NCBI GenBank assembly: GCA_963575745.1
Contig: CAUYUJ010018549.1
Coordinates: 260,001-324,000 of the forward strand
DNA: 64,000 nt
DNA from: Prorocentrum cordatum
Lineage: Eukaryota > Sar > Dinophyceae > Prorocentrales > Prorocentraceae
Direction: 5' to 3'
The notes under the pieces are model-generated. The model made no database searches. It had not been told where the DNA came from and saw nothing but the letters and a program-made list of their open reading frames with translations. Made by a program: the position numbers and the translations under genes. Shown here one piece after another: positions 9,864 through 20,522 of this stretch (the stretch's first letter is position 1; each line of letters opens with the position of its first letter).

Positions 9864-10460
9864 GAGACCCTGGGAAAGATTTGCATCAAGGTGAACCCTG
9901 TCGAAGCCATCCTCGACAACGATTATTTTCTCTGGAAGCTGATCCGCGCCCAGGGAGAAGGGCTCAACATGGGCTCGTCGGCGCTGATGGGGCTGCAGAA
10001 GAAGAAACTCGTAGAGGTTGAATCCCAGAACGATGCTCTCCAGGATCAGCTGACTGTGTCCAATGGGCAGGTGAAGCTTCTGGTGGAGGAGATGCGCCGG
10101 ATGCGGCTGCAGCGACGCATCGACGTCCGCAGCGAGGGCGAGCTGCAGACGCTGCTCGGCAAGCACAGCGCCGACGCCTCCGCGTTCGGGCAGGGCGGCT
10201 ACCGTAGTGTCTCTGACTTGTTCTCGGAGCTGGAGGCGGGGCGCTGCTGGCTCGAGGTCGACGAGCACGGGCAACTTGTCCGAGTGCTCGACATGGTATT
10301 TTTCAAGCTGTGCTTCAAGGACATGCTGCTGATCGAGACGCACGAGGAGGACTCTTCGGGCCGCATGTCGACGAGGAACTTCCTTCCAGGGCTCGTCACC
10401 ACGGTCAGCGGGGTCTCCGTGCAGCAGCAGATCGAGCGGTGGTTGGAAGGCGGCCTGCAG
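9864..10460 (+). CDS. HAD-like gene, exon B with coiled-coil region
   Basis: 199 codons, phase 0 at both ends, the longest convincing exon of the window. It opens with ETLGKICIKVNPVEAILDND then YFLWKL, matching the segment expected after the HAD-like Asp-Asp motif in exon A. From about 9970 a charged heptad-like region (LVEVESQNDALQDQL, VKLLVEEMRRMRLQRR) predicts a coiled coil of ~45 residues. The rest is a mixed globular-type sequence including SVSDLFSELEAGRCWLEVDE and a Trp near the end. Codon third positions are strongly G or C. The donor is GC (CTGCAG/GCTATC). No known domain was recognised after the coiled coil. The coding strand is clear. Confidence 0.75.
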
Positions 10461-10634
10461 GCTATCCCACAGACTTGCGCGACAATTGTAACATCATGAA
10501 GCGTCCGACATGACATGCATACATACGAGACTTTGGCCATCCATATCGGCACACATGCACACACATGTGCACACCCGCACACACAAATTGATCACCACAA
10601 TGGCATCATGTTTGAACTAATGTGCGGCGTGCAG
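10461..10634 (+). other. inferred 174-base intron, GC donor
   Basis: Begins GCTATCC and ends GTGCAG. It has stops in the coding frame at the TGA near 10497 and ACA/CAC-rich DNA in the middle. Exon sequence before each cut is similar (CCTGCAG and CGTGCAG), a short direct repeat at the two splice junctions. Confidence 0.65.
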
Positions 10635-11120
10635 GTGAATCTGCAGAAGTGCGTGGACGGCGACCTTCTGCCAATGTACATCCCTGACGCGCCCAACCAG
10701 CAGACGGGCTCTACCAAGGCCTATCCGCTACGCTGCAAGGTCCAGCAGAGCCGCGTCACTCTGTCCATCCCCGAGAAGGAGGTTGAGATCAACAAGGACT
10801 CCATCCGCCAGATTGGGCTCCCCAGCGGCCAGCGGTTTCGGACGGTGGAGACGGACCTGCACGGCTGCACCACCGCTCGTTTCTGGCGTTGGGACAAGCT
10901 TGCGGTGTGGGAGGCGAGCTCTGGGATGGTTGCAGGCGTCGCGGAGGGCGCTCCGAAGATGGACGTGGCCGAGCTCTGTGACAAGCTCTTCCAGGGCAGC
11001 GAGCGCAAGGACGCCTACAAGCGCTTGCTCCTGGAGATGTTCGAGACGTTTGAGTCCTTCGACGCGCAGATGCTAACCGGCGGCTTCGGCGGCTCGGCCC
11101 TGGGGTCACCGAAGATGCCG
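10635..11120 (+). CDS. HAD-like gene, exon C (3' border uncertain)
   Basis: Continues exon B in phase 0. The peptide begins VNLQKCVDGDLLPMYIPDAP and carries VTLSIPEKEVEINKDSIRQI, an aromatic stretch ARFWRWDKLAVWEASS, and a Leu- and Glu-rich helix region LCDKLFQGSERKDAYKRLLL. Composition and codon use match exon B. The end is unclear: possible donors lie near 11104-11130, after which the frame enters G runs and shows no protein-like sequence; a TGA at 11268 ends the open frame. Function of this C-terminal part is unknown. More exons may follow downstream. Confidence 0.7.
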
Positions 11121-11129
11121 GGGGGGGTC

Positions 11130-11735
11130 CCCATGGGGGTCCACGGTCAGCGTGCCTGCGCGTATCTTCCCACGCGCCCGCTGCCTTTCTTTACTTGGCC
11201 ACCCGGGGGCCTGCTGCGTTTTCACGTTTCCGCTCTGCCCGGACAGCTCTTGAGGATCTATGTGCAGTGAGGGGGCTGAGGGGAAACGCCACCCGAACAA
11301 GCCGTGCACACCTGATACTTGCTACTATGCGAGCGTGCCTTGGAAAGGATGCCAGGATATACTACAGCCAATCGCCAGCTAATATCCAACTTACCCGTGC
11401 ACGCATCGGAAGCACGTGATATTCTGCTTCACATCGTAGTTGTCACTTGGCTGCTGAGTCGTGCTTGTTTCTGAAAGATTTCCCTTGACTGCGACGCTGC
11501 TGCATTATAGTCTCCCCATCGATTTTTGGAAGTAGCATGATATACTTCCAACACCTTCGTACCCCCATCGCTAAGCTGCGCCACCCACTTCTCACTTTAG
11601 CAACCCTACCACTATCGCCTAGCAACCTCGTGGGTACATCACCGCCATGCCATGGCGACCTCATTCCAGCCGCACGTATTCCTTCCCTTGCGCTGGCACA
11701 GCCGTCAGCATCGAGCGACCCTGACCCCCTGGGGG
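11130..11735. other. unique DNA, probably intron or downstream spacer
   Basis: Lower-GC unique sequence without credible exons on either strand. Confidence 0.4.
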
Positions 11736-11737
11736 TA

Positions 11738-11770
11738 GAGAGGAAGAGAGAGAGAGAGAGATAGAGACAA

Positions 11771-11803
<33 letters not shown>

Positions 11804-11884
11804 GAGAGATCGAGAGACATGACGAGACATACACATACATATAGAGAGAGAGAGAATGCGAGAGAGAGAGAGAGAGAGAGAGAC
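11738..11884. repeat. GA microsatellite
   Basis: GA dinucleotides interrupted by ACATACAT units. Confidence 0.95.
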
Positions 11885-12034
11885 AAAAACATACATAGAG
11901 AAGGCACGGTTGGCACGAAGCGGCCTGAGGAGCGGTTGCACGGGCACGTCCCATCGTTCAAGCCAGCCCCCCACGTGTTTGGACTGTGATTCTTTGTTGT
12001 CCGATCCCTTCCTCAGTGGAGGACGGGGAGACTC

Positions 12035-12410
12035 TACGAGGAAGACAAGGAGGAGGAGGAGCAGGAGGAGGAGCAGGATGAGGAGGAGGAAGAGGAGGAG
12101 GAGGAGGAGGAGGAGAAAGGGATGGCGAAACCAGAGGGGAGGCGGAGGAGGATCAGGAGGAGGAAGAGGAGGAGGATGAAGTAGGGGAGAGGGAAGAGGG
12201 AGGAGGGCAGGTGGAAGAGGGCAGAGGAGGATGATGATGAGAAGGAGGAGGAGGAAGAAGAGGGTTGAGCGAAGGGAGGAGGAGGAGGAGGAGGAGGAGG
12301 AGGAGGAGGAGGAGGAGGCAGAAGAGGGTTGAGCGAAGGGGAGGAGGAGGAGAAGGAGGAGGAGGAAGAGGAGGAAGAGGAGGAGGATGAGAACAGGCAC
12401 GAGGAGCAGG
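12035..12410. repeat. GGA microsatellite
   Basis: Imperfect GGA/GAA repeats with a duplicated GAAGAGGGTTGAGCGAAGG spacer at about 12257 and 12320. Confidence 0.95.
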
Positions 12411-12419
12411 AGCCATGAG

Positions 12420-13023
12420 CAGGATGATGATGATGCTGATGATGATGCTGATGCTGCTGATGATGATGATGATGATGATGCTGCTGGTGTTACTTTTGAT
12501 GACGATGGTGGTGCGGATGATGATGCTGATGATGATGCCGATGATGCTGATGCTTATGATGATGATGCTGAGTCTGATGATGATGATGATGGTTATGATG
12601 ATGCTGTTGCTGCTGCTGTTGATGATGATGATGAAGACGATGCTGACGACGATGCTGATGATGCTGATGATGCTAATGCTGATGATGAGGCTGCTGCTGA
12701 TGTTGATTAAGATGACGATGATGATGACGGTGATGATGCTGATGATGATGCTGATGCTGATCATGATGATGGTGATGATGATGATGATCATGATGATGAT
12801 GATCATGATGATGATGCTGATGATGATGATGCTGATGATGATGGTGATGCTGATGATGATGATGATGATGCTGATGATGACGATTATGATGATGCTGCTG
12901 ATGATGATGATGATGATGATGATGCTGATGCTGATGCTGATGCTGATGATGATGATGATGATGCTGATAATGATGATGCTGATGCTGACGCGGAGGAGGC
13001 GGAGGATGATGATGCTGATGATC

Positions 13024-13082
<59 letters not shown>

Positions 13083-13099
13083 CATGATGATGATGCTGA
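12420..13099. repeat. GAT/GCT microsatellite
   Basis: About 680 bases of GATGATGCT-type triplets running into an assembly gap. Met- or Asp-rich frames are artefacts. Confidence 0.95.
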
Positions 13100-13199
13100 N
13101 NNNNNNNNNNNNNNNNNNNNNNNNNNNNNNNNNNNNNNNNNNNNNNNNNNNNNNNNNNNNNNNNNNNNNNNNNNNNNNNNNNNNNNNNNNNNNNNNNNN
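13100..13199. other. assembly gap (100 N)
   Basis: Exactly 100 N, a placeholder length. The true distance is unknown; the flanks are GAT repeat on the left and a GTC repeat about 40 bases to the right. Confidence 0.99.
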
Positions 13200-13237
13200 G
13201 TTGTCATCGGCAAGGCTGGTGGCAATCGAAACGGTCG

Positions 13238-13242
13238 CTGTT

Positions 13243-13309
<67 letters not shown>

Positions 13310-13335
13310 GCCGCCGTCGTCGTCGTCGTCGTCTT
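13238..13335. repeat. GTC/GCC microsatellite
   Basis: GTC triplets with periodic GCC substitutions. Confidence 0.95.
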
Positions 13336-13369
13336 GACCTGCTGCCGCTGGCCCGCTGCTCGCGCAAAG

Positions 13370-13800
13370 AGGGGTGGAGGGAGGAGGGGGAGGAGGAGGG
13401 GAGGAGGGAAGGAGAGGAGGCTGGAGGGGGGAGGAAGGAGGATGAGGAGGAGGCTGGAGGTTTTTTAGGGGGGAGGAGGAGAGGGAGGAGGAGAAAAGGA
13501 GGAGGAGGAGGAAGGAGGAGGAGGAGGACGAGGAGGGAGCTAGCAGGAGGAGGAGGAGAAGGGAAGGAGGGGAGGAGGCGGAGGCGGAGGGCGAGGCGGG
13601 AGGAGTATGAGGAGGAGGAGGAGGAGGACGAGGAGGAGGAGGAGGAGAAGGTAAGAGGAGGGGAGGAGGAGGAGGAGGAGGAGGGAGGAGGGGGAGGAGG
13701 AGGAGGAGGGAGGAGGAGGAGGGAGAGAGGAGGGAGAGGAGCAGGAAGGAGGAGGAGGAGGCGGAGGGAGGAGGGGGAGGGATGACAGGAAGGGCAGAGG
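13370..13800. repeat. GGA microsatellite
   Basis: Imperfect GGA/GGGA repeats, + strand purine-rich throughout. Confidence 0.95.
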
Positions 13801-13865
13801 AGGGGCGAGGAGGGAGGTGCAGGGGTCCCCGACTGGGGGGTCAGGGATGGGGGGGGGGGGCGGGT

Positions 13866-13999
13866 GTGCCGAAATGGGTTGGGGCACCCTGCGAACGCAG
13901 CCACTGGGGCCTTCGGTGGAGCTCCCGATAGGGTCACGGAACGTGCGAGGTGTGTGTGTGTGTGTGCTGAAATGGGGCGGGGCACCATGCGAACGTGGG
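13866..13999. repeat. composite repeat K fragment
   Basis: One to two degraded 77-base units in the same orientation as 61.7-62.8 kb: CCACTGGGGCCTTCGGTGGA, GCTCCCGATAGGGTCACGGA, then ACGTGCGAGGTGTG, with a partial second unit after it. Confidence 0.6.
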
Positions 14000-14127
14000 G
14001 TGTGGGCCGTGGGCCGACATGGGGCGGGTCATTATTTCCCGGAGAAGTGGCATTCTGACCAGGGACCCCCCCACGGGACCCCCCCAGGGACCTCCCCCAG
14101 GCCCCCCCTTGGGGACCCCATGGTCGC

Positions 14128-14314
14128 AAACTGGAACATATACATTACCAGTGGCGGGTTGTTTTTCAATCCCAGGTCTTTTTTGAGGGTCGGGGACGAC
14201 TCTGGGGTGGTGTGGTGTAAAAATGTATACACCAGGGTCCCGTATACACCAGAATCCGCTCTCCAGTGCAAATTTCAATGCAGGGCCGGAAAACGCGTAG
14301 GTGTATAGAGTTCG
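14128..14314. repeat. dispersed repeat family I, copy 1
   Basis: Begins AACTGGAACATATACATTAC followed by CAGTGGCGGG, then a TTTTTTGAGGGTCGGGGACGA-like block, and ends with CGTATACACCAG, AATTTCAATGCAGGGCCGGA and GGTGTAT. The second copy is at 41181-41399 with the same block order. Confidence 0.75.
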
Positions 14315-14600
14315 ATTCTTTACCTGGGGCAGGGATCAAAGGGAAGGGATTTTCGATTTAACTCAACGTCCGTCATTGTCGCCTCGGCTGGAACGTTGGA
14401 GGAGAAGGAATCCGGGAAAAGACGAGGAGTGGTGACGGCGACGGCGACGGCGACGAGGATTGCGCATAGCATTATTTGACGGGATGATGAGTGGGGTATC
14501 AAGCCCGGCCTGAATGGGACGGTATAAGTTCATATTTCGAACGAACCATGGGACAGCATCTCATATGAACTACAAATCCCCAGGGTGAGCGGATAACCCT
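14315..14600. other. unique AT-moderate spacer
   Basis: No gene or RNA recognised. A GACGGC repeat occurs at 14432-14455. Confidence 0.4.
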
Positions 14601-16017
14601 GGGGGTGGTGGTAAATCCTAGCTCCTTTGTAGGAAAGGAAATCCTTGTTGTGAAACCTACGGTGTGCACTCTAAGTGGTGCAATCTACGCGGCGCAATTA
14701 GTTTCTCACAACGAGCTGACACATCCCATGGTCTGGCAAACATCCCACCCACCTACCCGCAACTTGGTTTGCAAAACCCATACGGCGGCGATTGCGATGA
14801 GCGTCTGGCGTTGGCTCGTGCATCTCTGCGGCCGCGCTAGCCCGCGCATGCTCGCGCAATCACCCCACCCACCCACCTGCAACTTGGTTTGCAAAACCCC
14901 TGCAGCGGCGATTGCGATGACTGCTTGGCGCTGGCTGGCAAATCGCTGCAGCCGCGATAGCGCGCGCGCAGGCTCGCGCGCACAGCGGCCAGCTAGTTTG
15001 GCGTGCCCGATGCGGCCGTGGTGGCGTTGACCGCTGGGCACTTCCCAGCGGGCACTTCAGTGCGAGTCGGTGACTTTGGCGGGCGTGTTTTTTTGGCGAC
15101 GCCGACACTGGTAGACACGATGATGAGAGCAGCGATGGTGACGAAGGTGGCGATGACGACGGGAAGGCCAATGACGGCGCCGATGTCGATCACGCTGGCC
15201 GCCAACGATGACGATATCTTCGCGTCGGCGAAGAAGGTTGTTGGAGGAGTTCGACATGCGCGCGCGGCCGACGCGCGCGATTGGCCCGCGCTGTATTATT
15301 TGACGCGGATCGTGCCCCCCCCCCCCCTCCCCAGCCCCCAGCACGCGCGCAAGGGCGTTCGAATGGGTTCGGCGTGCGGCGCGAAAGGCACGCTTGGCAG
15401 AAGTTGATGAGCATGTTGGACACCCATTGTTTTTTATGGATCCGCAAGAGCGCGAGCGCCGGGCTGTTTGACAACTGATGTTGGGAAGCCCAGTTTGTTA
15501 CACGTTGTCGGGGCACTCGGTTTGGAAATCCTTGGAAACCGAGGGTTTGTGATTATATGTATCATCGTTGTGTTCATTATACATTCGCTACGCTGTTTTT
15601 ACAGAGAAAGGAATTTCGGCATGTGCGCGCGACGACGCGCACGCGTGCAGTTTGCCCCATTTGTTGCAAATGTTTCTTGCGACAACACGCTCGCGCAAGG
15701 GCGTACTAACGATTTCGACGCGCACGCGAGAGGCCAAGGTGTAAGCAAGCATGTTACGAACGTGTTGAAATACCTATGGTGTTTTCCTTGAGGAGTTCGC
15801 AAGGACGCGGGCGCCATTGTGTTTCAACATTCGTATTGCAAAATCATGCGTTTGTTTTGTGTTTCGTGCAGTTGATTTTGTCCTACGAAGCCTAAGGTGT
15901 TTGACTTGGTGCGGGAAGCGCGCGCGACGACGCGCGCGTGCGCACCCCGCCCCATCCTATGCAAAGGGTTTTTGGAAATAGATAATTGTTGACAAACGCG
16001 AGCGCGCGCATTGTATT
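14600..16017. repeat. duplicated module block, left part
   Basis: First half of a higher-order repeat continued at 17300-19260. Module M1 (CCCACCCACC-NGCAACTTGGTTTGCAAAACCC, GGCGATTGCGATGA, TGGCGCTGGCTGGCA-like) occurs at about 14720 and 14855. Module M2 (a TTTTGGCGACG start to GCACGCGCGCAAGGGCNTT) is at 15080-15410. Module M3 (TGTTGNNAANCC, GCATGTGCGCGCGACGACGC, GTTTCTTGCGACA) appears near 15480-15720 and 15840-15990. The GCGCGCG-ACGA-CGCGCGC core is a perfect hairpin. No exon was recognised. Confidence 0.7.
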
Positions 16018-17212
16018 TTTCCCAACCATCCTGTGGTGTTGGGTCTTCGTTTTGAAGACACAGCGCCCCGCGTCCCTCCTCCTCCCCTCTCCTCTCCTCC
16101 TCCTCACCTTCCTCCCCCTCCCCCCTTCCTCCCACCAACCATCCTGTGGTGTTGGGTCCTCGCTTTGATGAAACAGCGCCCCGCGTCCCTCCTCTCCTCT
16201 CCGTCTCCTCCCCGTCTTCTTCCCCTTCCTCCGTCCTCCCATCCGCCTCGTCACTTCCCTGCGTGCCACCCACCCACTACAGCGTTCCGTCGCTCCATAC
16301 GGGGCTCCGCCGAAGGCTCCAGTGGCAGGGTCCGCATGCGCCAACGCCACCCAAGACAGCGCTTCGTGGGCCCATAGGGAGCTCCATCGAAGGCTCCAGT
16401 GGCAGGGTCCGCATGCGTCAGCGCTACCCAGGTCAGCGTTTCGTGGCCCCATATGGAGCTCCACCAAAGGCTCCGGTGGCAAGGTCCGCATGCGTCAACG
16501 CCACCCGGGACAGCGTTTCGTGGCCCCACAGGGAACTCCACCGAAGGTTCCAGTGGCATGGTCCGCATGCGTCAACGCCACCCAGGGCCGCGCTTCGTGG
16601 CCTCATAGGGAGCTCCGCCGAAGGCTCCAGTGGCAGGGTCCGCATTCGTCAGCGCTACCCAGGACAGCGTTCCGTGGCCCCAGAGGGAACTCCACCGAAG
16701 GCTCGAGTGGCAGGGTCCGCATGCGTCAACGCCACCCAGGACAGCGCTTCGTGGGCCCATGGGGGCTCCACCAAAGCCTCCAGTGGCGGGGTCCGCATGC
16801 GTCAACGCCACCCAGGGCCGCGCTTCTTGGCCCCATAGGGAGCTCCACCGAAGGCTCCAGTGGCAGGGTCCGCATGCGTCAACGCCACCCATGTAGGCAC
16901 ACCCCTCACACGGTTCGTGGCCCCACAGGGAGCTCCACCGAAGGCCCCAATGGTAGGCGCTTCGTGGCCCCATAGGGAGCTCCACCGAAGGCGGCAGTGG
17001 CGCAGTTCGCATGCGTCTCCCCCACCCATGACAACACTTCGTGGCCCCAGAGGGGGGCTCCACCGAAGGCCCAAGTGGCGGTGTCCACATGCGTCCGCGC
17101 CACCAATTTCGGCGCCTCCTTCGCACGATTCGTGGCCGCATAGTGAACTCCACCGAGAGCGTTACCCACAATGCGGCATTCGCAGCTGCATTTGGTTTGG
17201 TCCTTCGTCAAG
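16018..17212. mobile_element. composite repeat K, full-length copy in reverse orientation
   Basis: Three ordered parts. Left: two tandem copies of a segment starting CCAACCATCCTGTGGTGTTGG and ending in CCGCGTCCCTCCTC (16018 and 16137). Middle: an array of about nine 77-base units from 16300, each with GGCTCCAGTGGCAGGGTCCG, CATGCGTCAACGCCACCCA and TTCGTGGCCCCATAGGGAGC. Right: a unique end with CACAATGCGGCATTCGCAGC and TTGGTCCTTCG. The reverse complement of the same layout is at 61398-62873. The long Pro/Ser/Gly frames through it are periodic artefacts. It is presumably non-autonomous. Confidence 0.75.
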
Positions 17213-17299
17213 CTAATTGTGCAAAGGATGGCGGGGGGGGGTGGGCTGGGCTGGGCTGGTACGAGTTCATATATCGGATGGACGATGGAGCAGGGGCAC

Positions 17300-19260
17300 A
17301 ATCGTATGTGAGTTGCAATACGAAGAGAGGCACAGTTAATTCCGGGGGGAGGGCTTAACTATTCTTGTAGAATGAAAAATGAATTCCTGGCCGCAGTGAG
17401 TTGTCCCCTCCACTGCTCGCGCAATCATCCCACCCACCCATCCGCAACTTTGTTTGCCAAACCCATGCGGCGGCGATGGCGATGACTGTTTGGAATTGGC
17501 TGGTGCGTACCTGCGGCGGCACTAACCCGCGCATGCTCGTGCGCGTATCGGCCAGATAGTTTGGCGCGGCCGACGCGGCCGCGGTGGCGCTGACCAGGGA
17601 GTATTTCCCAACGGGCACGTCAGCTAGTTGACACGGATCGTCGTCCCCCCCCACACACCCCACCACCAACGCGCGCAAGAGCGTTCGAATGATTTCCACG
17701 TGCGGCGCGAGGGCCGCTTAGCCCAATTGACTGAACATGTTGAGCAGACCTTTGGTGCTGTTAAAAAATCGCAGGAGTGCGAGCGCAGGCATGTTTTGAA
17801 ACCAGATGTTGCAAAACCGTGTGTCTTTCTATGTGTTCGAGACACTCGACTTTGAAAACCTTCGTTCAACTGAGGTTGTTGAATTATTTTGGCATGCGCG
17901 CGCGACGACGCGCGCCTGCGCATTGCGTCGCATATGTTGCAAGGGGTTCTTGCGACAGCACGCGCGCAAAAGGCGTTCGAACGATTCCGACATGCGCGCG
18001 CGCGAGAGGCCCGATGGGCAATAAAGTATGATAATGTCGCAAGAACTCCATCGCAAGTTCGTTTAAACAGTTTGTGTTGCAAAACCATGTGTTTTTTACA
18101 TTATCTCGTGACACTCGATATTGATATCCTTACGACACCTACGCTTTTTAGGGTTTTTTTTTTGCATGCGCGCGCGACGACCGCGCGTGTGTATTTCGTC
18201 CCATCCTCTGCAAGGGTTCCGATAAACAGAGGACCAGCCTGCCCGGAATGCTACGCGTCAGTTTTTTTGATGGGCCATGGAGCAGATTCATACGTAAATT
18301 GCGATACGGAAAGTGGAACTGGTAGTGCTGGGGGGTGGGGAAAGTCCGCATATTCAATTGGAAAGGAGAATCTACTTTGTGCAATTCACGCTGCCGAACA
18401 TGAAATTGTAAATTTCATTGCTCGCGCAATCATCCCACCCACCCATCTGCAACTCGGTTGGCAAAACCCACGCTGCAGCGATTGCGATGACTGCTTGGCG
18501 CTGGCTGGCACATCGCTGCAGCCGCGCTAGCGCGCCCAGGCTCGCGCGCAGAGCGGCCAGCCTATCTCCCGCGATCGACGCGGCCGCGGTGGCGCTGACC
18601 GCTGGACACTTCCCGGCGCGTCTCGCGGGCCGCGCTGACGCAAGGGAATCTCAGCGCGGATCGGTGGTTCCGGCAGGTGCGGTATTTTGGCGACGTCGAC
18701 AACGGCACACCCAGTCATGAATAGTAGCGATGTTGGTGACGGTATTGACCATGACGACGGCACGGCTATTGATTGCGCCGATGCTGACCACGCCGATGAC
18801 GATGCTGGCGCCCACGCGTCGGCGATCAAGATTTTGAAAGGATTTCGGCATGCCCGCGCGGCCGACGCGCGCGCGTGGTCCGCGTGGGGTTCTTTGACAG
18901 GGATCGTGCCCCACTGCCGTCCCCCCAGCACGCGCGCAAGGGCATTTAAATGATTTTGACACGCGCGCGCGAAAGGCCTGCTTGGTCACATTCGATGACA
19001 CGTTGAGAAGCCCAGGGCTCCTTTGCGAGTTCGCAAGAGCGCGGGTGCTGACACTATTGAAAGACAGCGTTGCAAAACCAGTTGCTGTATATGTGTCTTC
19101 AGCATTCGATGTTGAATCCCGTGCGAAACCCAATGTTTCCAAGGATTCTGGAATGCGCGCGTGACGAGGCGCGCGCGTGTGCAGTTCGTATCGTGTTGCG
19201 GGAGGTTGTTCTTCTTTCTTATCTGAAGACGGTGATTGCGGATAAACAACTGCACGCGTA
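17300..19260. repeat. duplicated module block, right part
   Basis: M1 recurs at 17405-17640 and 18417-18680, M2 at 18670-18990 with a fragment at 17640-17760, and M3 at about 17800-18030, 18070-18230 and 19070-19210. In M2 the pairs GCATGCCCGCGCGGCCGACG and CATGCGCGCGCGGCCGACGC match between 18849 and 15254. The block has T-rich unique stretches between CpG-rich hairpins. No coding exon was seen. Confidence 0.7.
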
Positions 19261-19464
19261 CAATTTCATCAGGTGAGGATGGGGGGGCGGTCGATAGTGG
19301 CTTGACTGCGATTGTCTGATTTCATAAAACAGATGGTGATAATGCGTCTGTTCATGGCACATCACGAGGCCGAACGGATATCGGTGGGGGGTAGATCCTG
19401 ATTTTTTTAACGTAAACCAACATGGTACAGTATATTGTAGGATGCATGTGGTGCACAATCTATG

Positions 19465-19672
19465 TGGTGCAACGGCGATAAGGCGGCGACGACGGCGAAA
19501 ACATAGCCGCCAGACCGCGACACCGGCCAAGATGACGGGCGGCGACGAGGCGGCGACCGGGAGGCGACGGCGACAACCCATCCGCCAGACCGCCAGACAG
19601 GCCCAGACGACAGGCGGCGACGAGGCGGCGACGGCGGCAACATAGCCGCCAGACCGCCACACCAGCCCAGTC
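19465..19672. repeat. minisatellite, ~75-base unit, about three copies
   Basis: Units share ACGAGGCGGCGAC, GGCGAC and CCGCCAGACCGCNACAC. The translation is periodic and not considered a gene. Confidence 0.7.
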
Positions 19673-19842
19673 CCTCAAGTGCAAACGCTGTTTGGGGGGT
19701 TGTATAGTGTGAAGTAAATGGACAGAAGAGATTATAACAGAGCAAAGCGAATGAATGACGTATCGAACGTCACAAACGTCACGACGTCACGCCGGTCCCA
19801 TCGCGAGCATAGTTGTTGTTTTGTTCTCCCCAATTCGACTAG

Positions 19843-20010
19843 ACGTAAGAGTGACCTTTCGCCGGAGCGACATTTGGTGCGGGCCCACTGGGGTGCCCCG
19901 ATCGCCGAACGCGAGGCAGCAGACGCGTCTTGCGCGCTTGCTTTTGGCCCCCCCGCGGCCCCAAAAAGCCGCGCACCAAAGGTCACTCTTACCCAGGGTC
20001 ACTCTTGCGC
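19843..20010. mobile_element. TIR element family D, copy 2
   Basis: Left arm ACGTAAGAGTGACCTTTCGC through TTTGGTGCGGG. The right arm mirrors it and ends CAGGGTCACTCTTGCGC. The interior shares CCCCGATCGCCGAACGCGA with copy 1 and has a GGCCCCCCCGCGGCCCCAAA block. Confidence 0.75.
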
Positions 20011-20522
20011 GTAGCCGACCAATCCGAGGGGATGGGCTTGCTAGATTCAAGGGGCAGAGATGCCAATCCGCCTCCTCCGGCATCCTGCATACCTCGGCCG
20101 CCCAAAGCGTGCCCAGTGTTCCCTGGGTATCCCGCCCCGCGTCTTCGACGAATGACGGTTGCATACAGCTGCCGCCAGGCCCCCAGGGTGCCCGTGTTCC
20201 CTGGGGATTCCGCCTCGCGCTCTCGGGTGGGGATCGCTCGAAGCAACATGATTGTTTTTAGCCTCGGGGGGGATTCTCGTTGCCACGGCTGCATTCCCCT
20301 CGGCCTTCGTGGTCAGACCATACCCGTGGGAGGAGTCCGGGAGCAATTCAAGCCAGAATCTGCCAAGATTCCAATGCCATCGACACCTGACAGTTTTTGC
20401 TTCGGCCTGGGCCCAGCCCCTCTTCGGCCCCCGGAGCGGTGACGAGTGGATCTCCGGGATCGGAATAACAGCGCCCAGGATCCGCAGCCGCGATTGGCTC
20501 GCAGCCGACGGGGCAAGCAGCA
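20011..20522. other. unique GC-rich DNA upstream of zinc-finger exon
   Basis: Contains two similar TTCCCTGGG-TCCGCC segments (20119, 20198). An open frame runs through on the + strand, but no exon border is evident. Confidence 0.35.

Noticed and set aside
16300-17170. Long Ala/Ser/Gly open frames over the 77-base array
   Set aside because: Unit length is not constant modulo three, frames shift along the array, and the opposite-strand copies at 62 kb read just as well.
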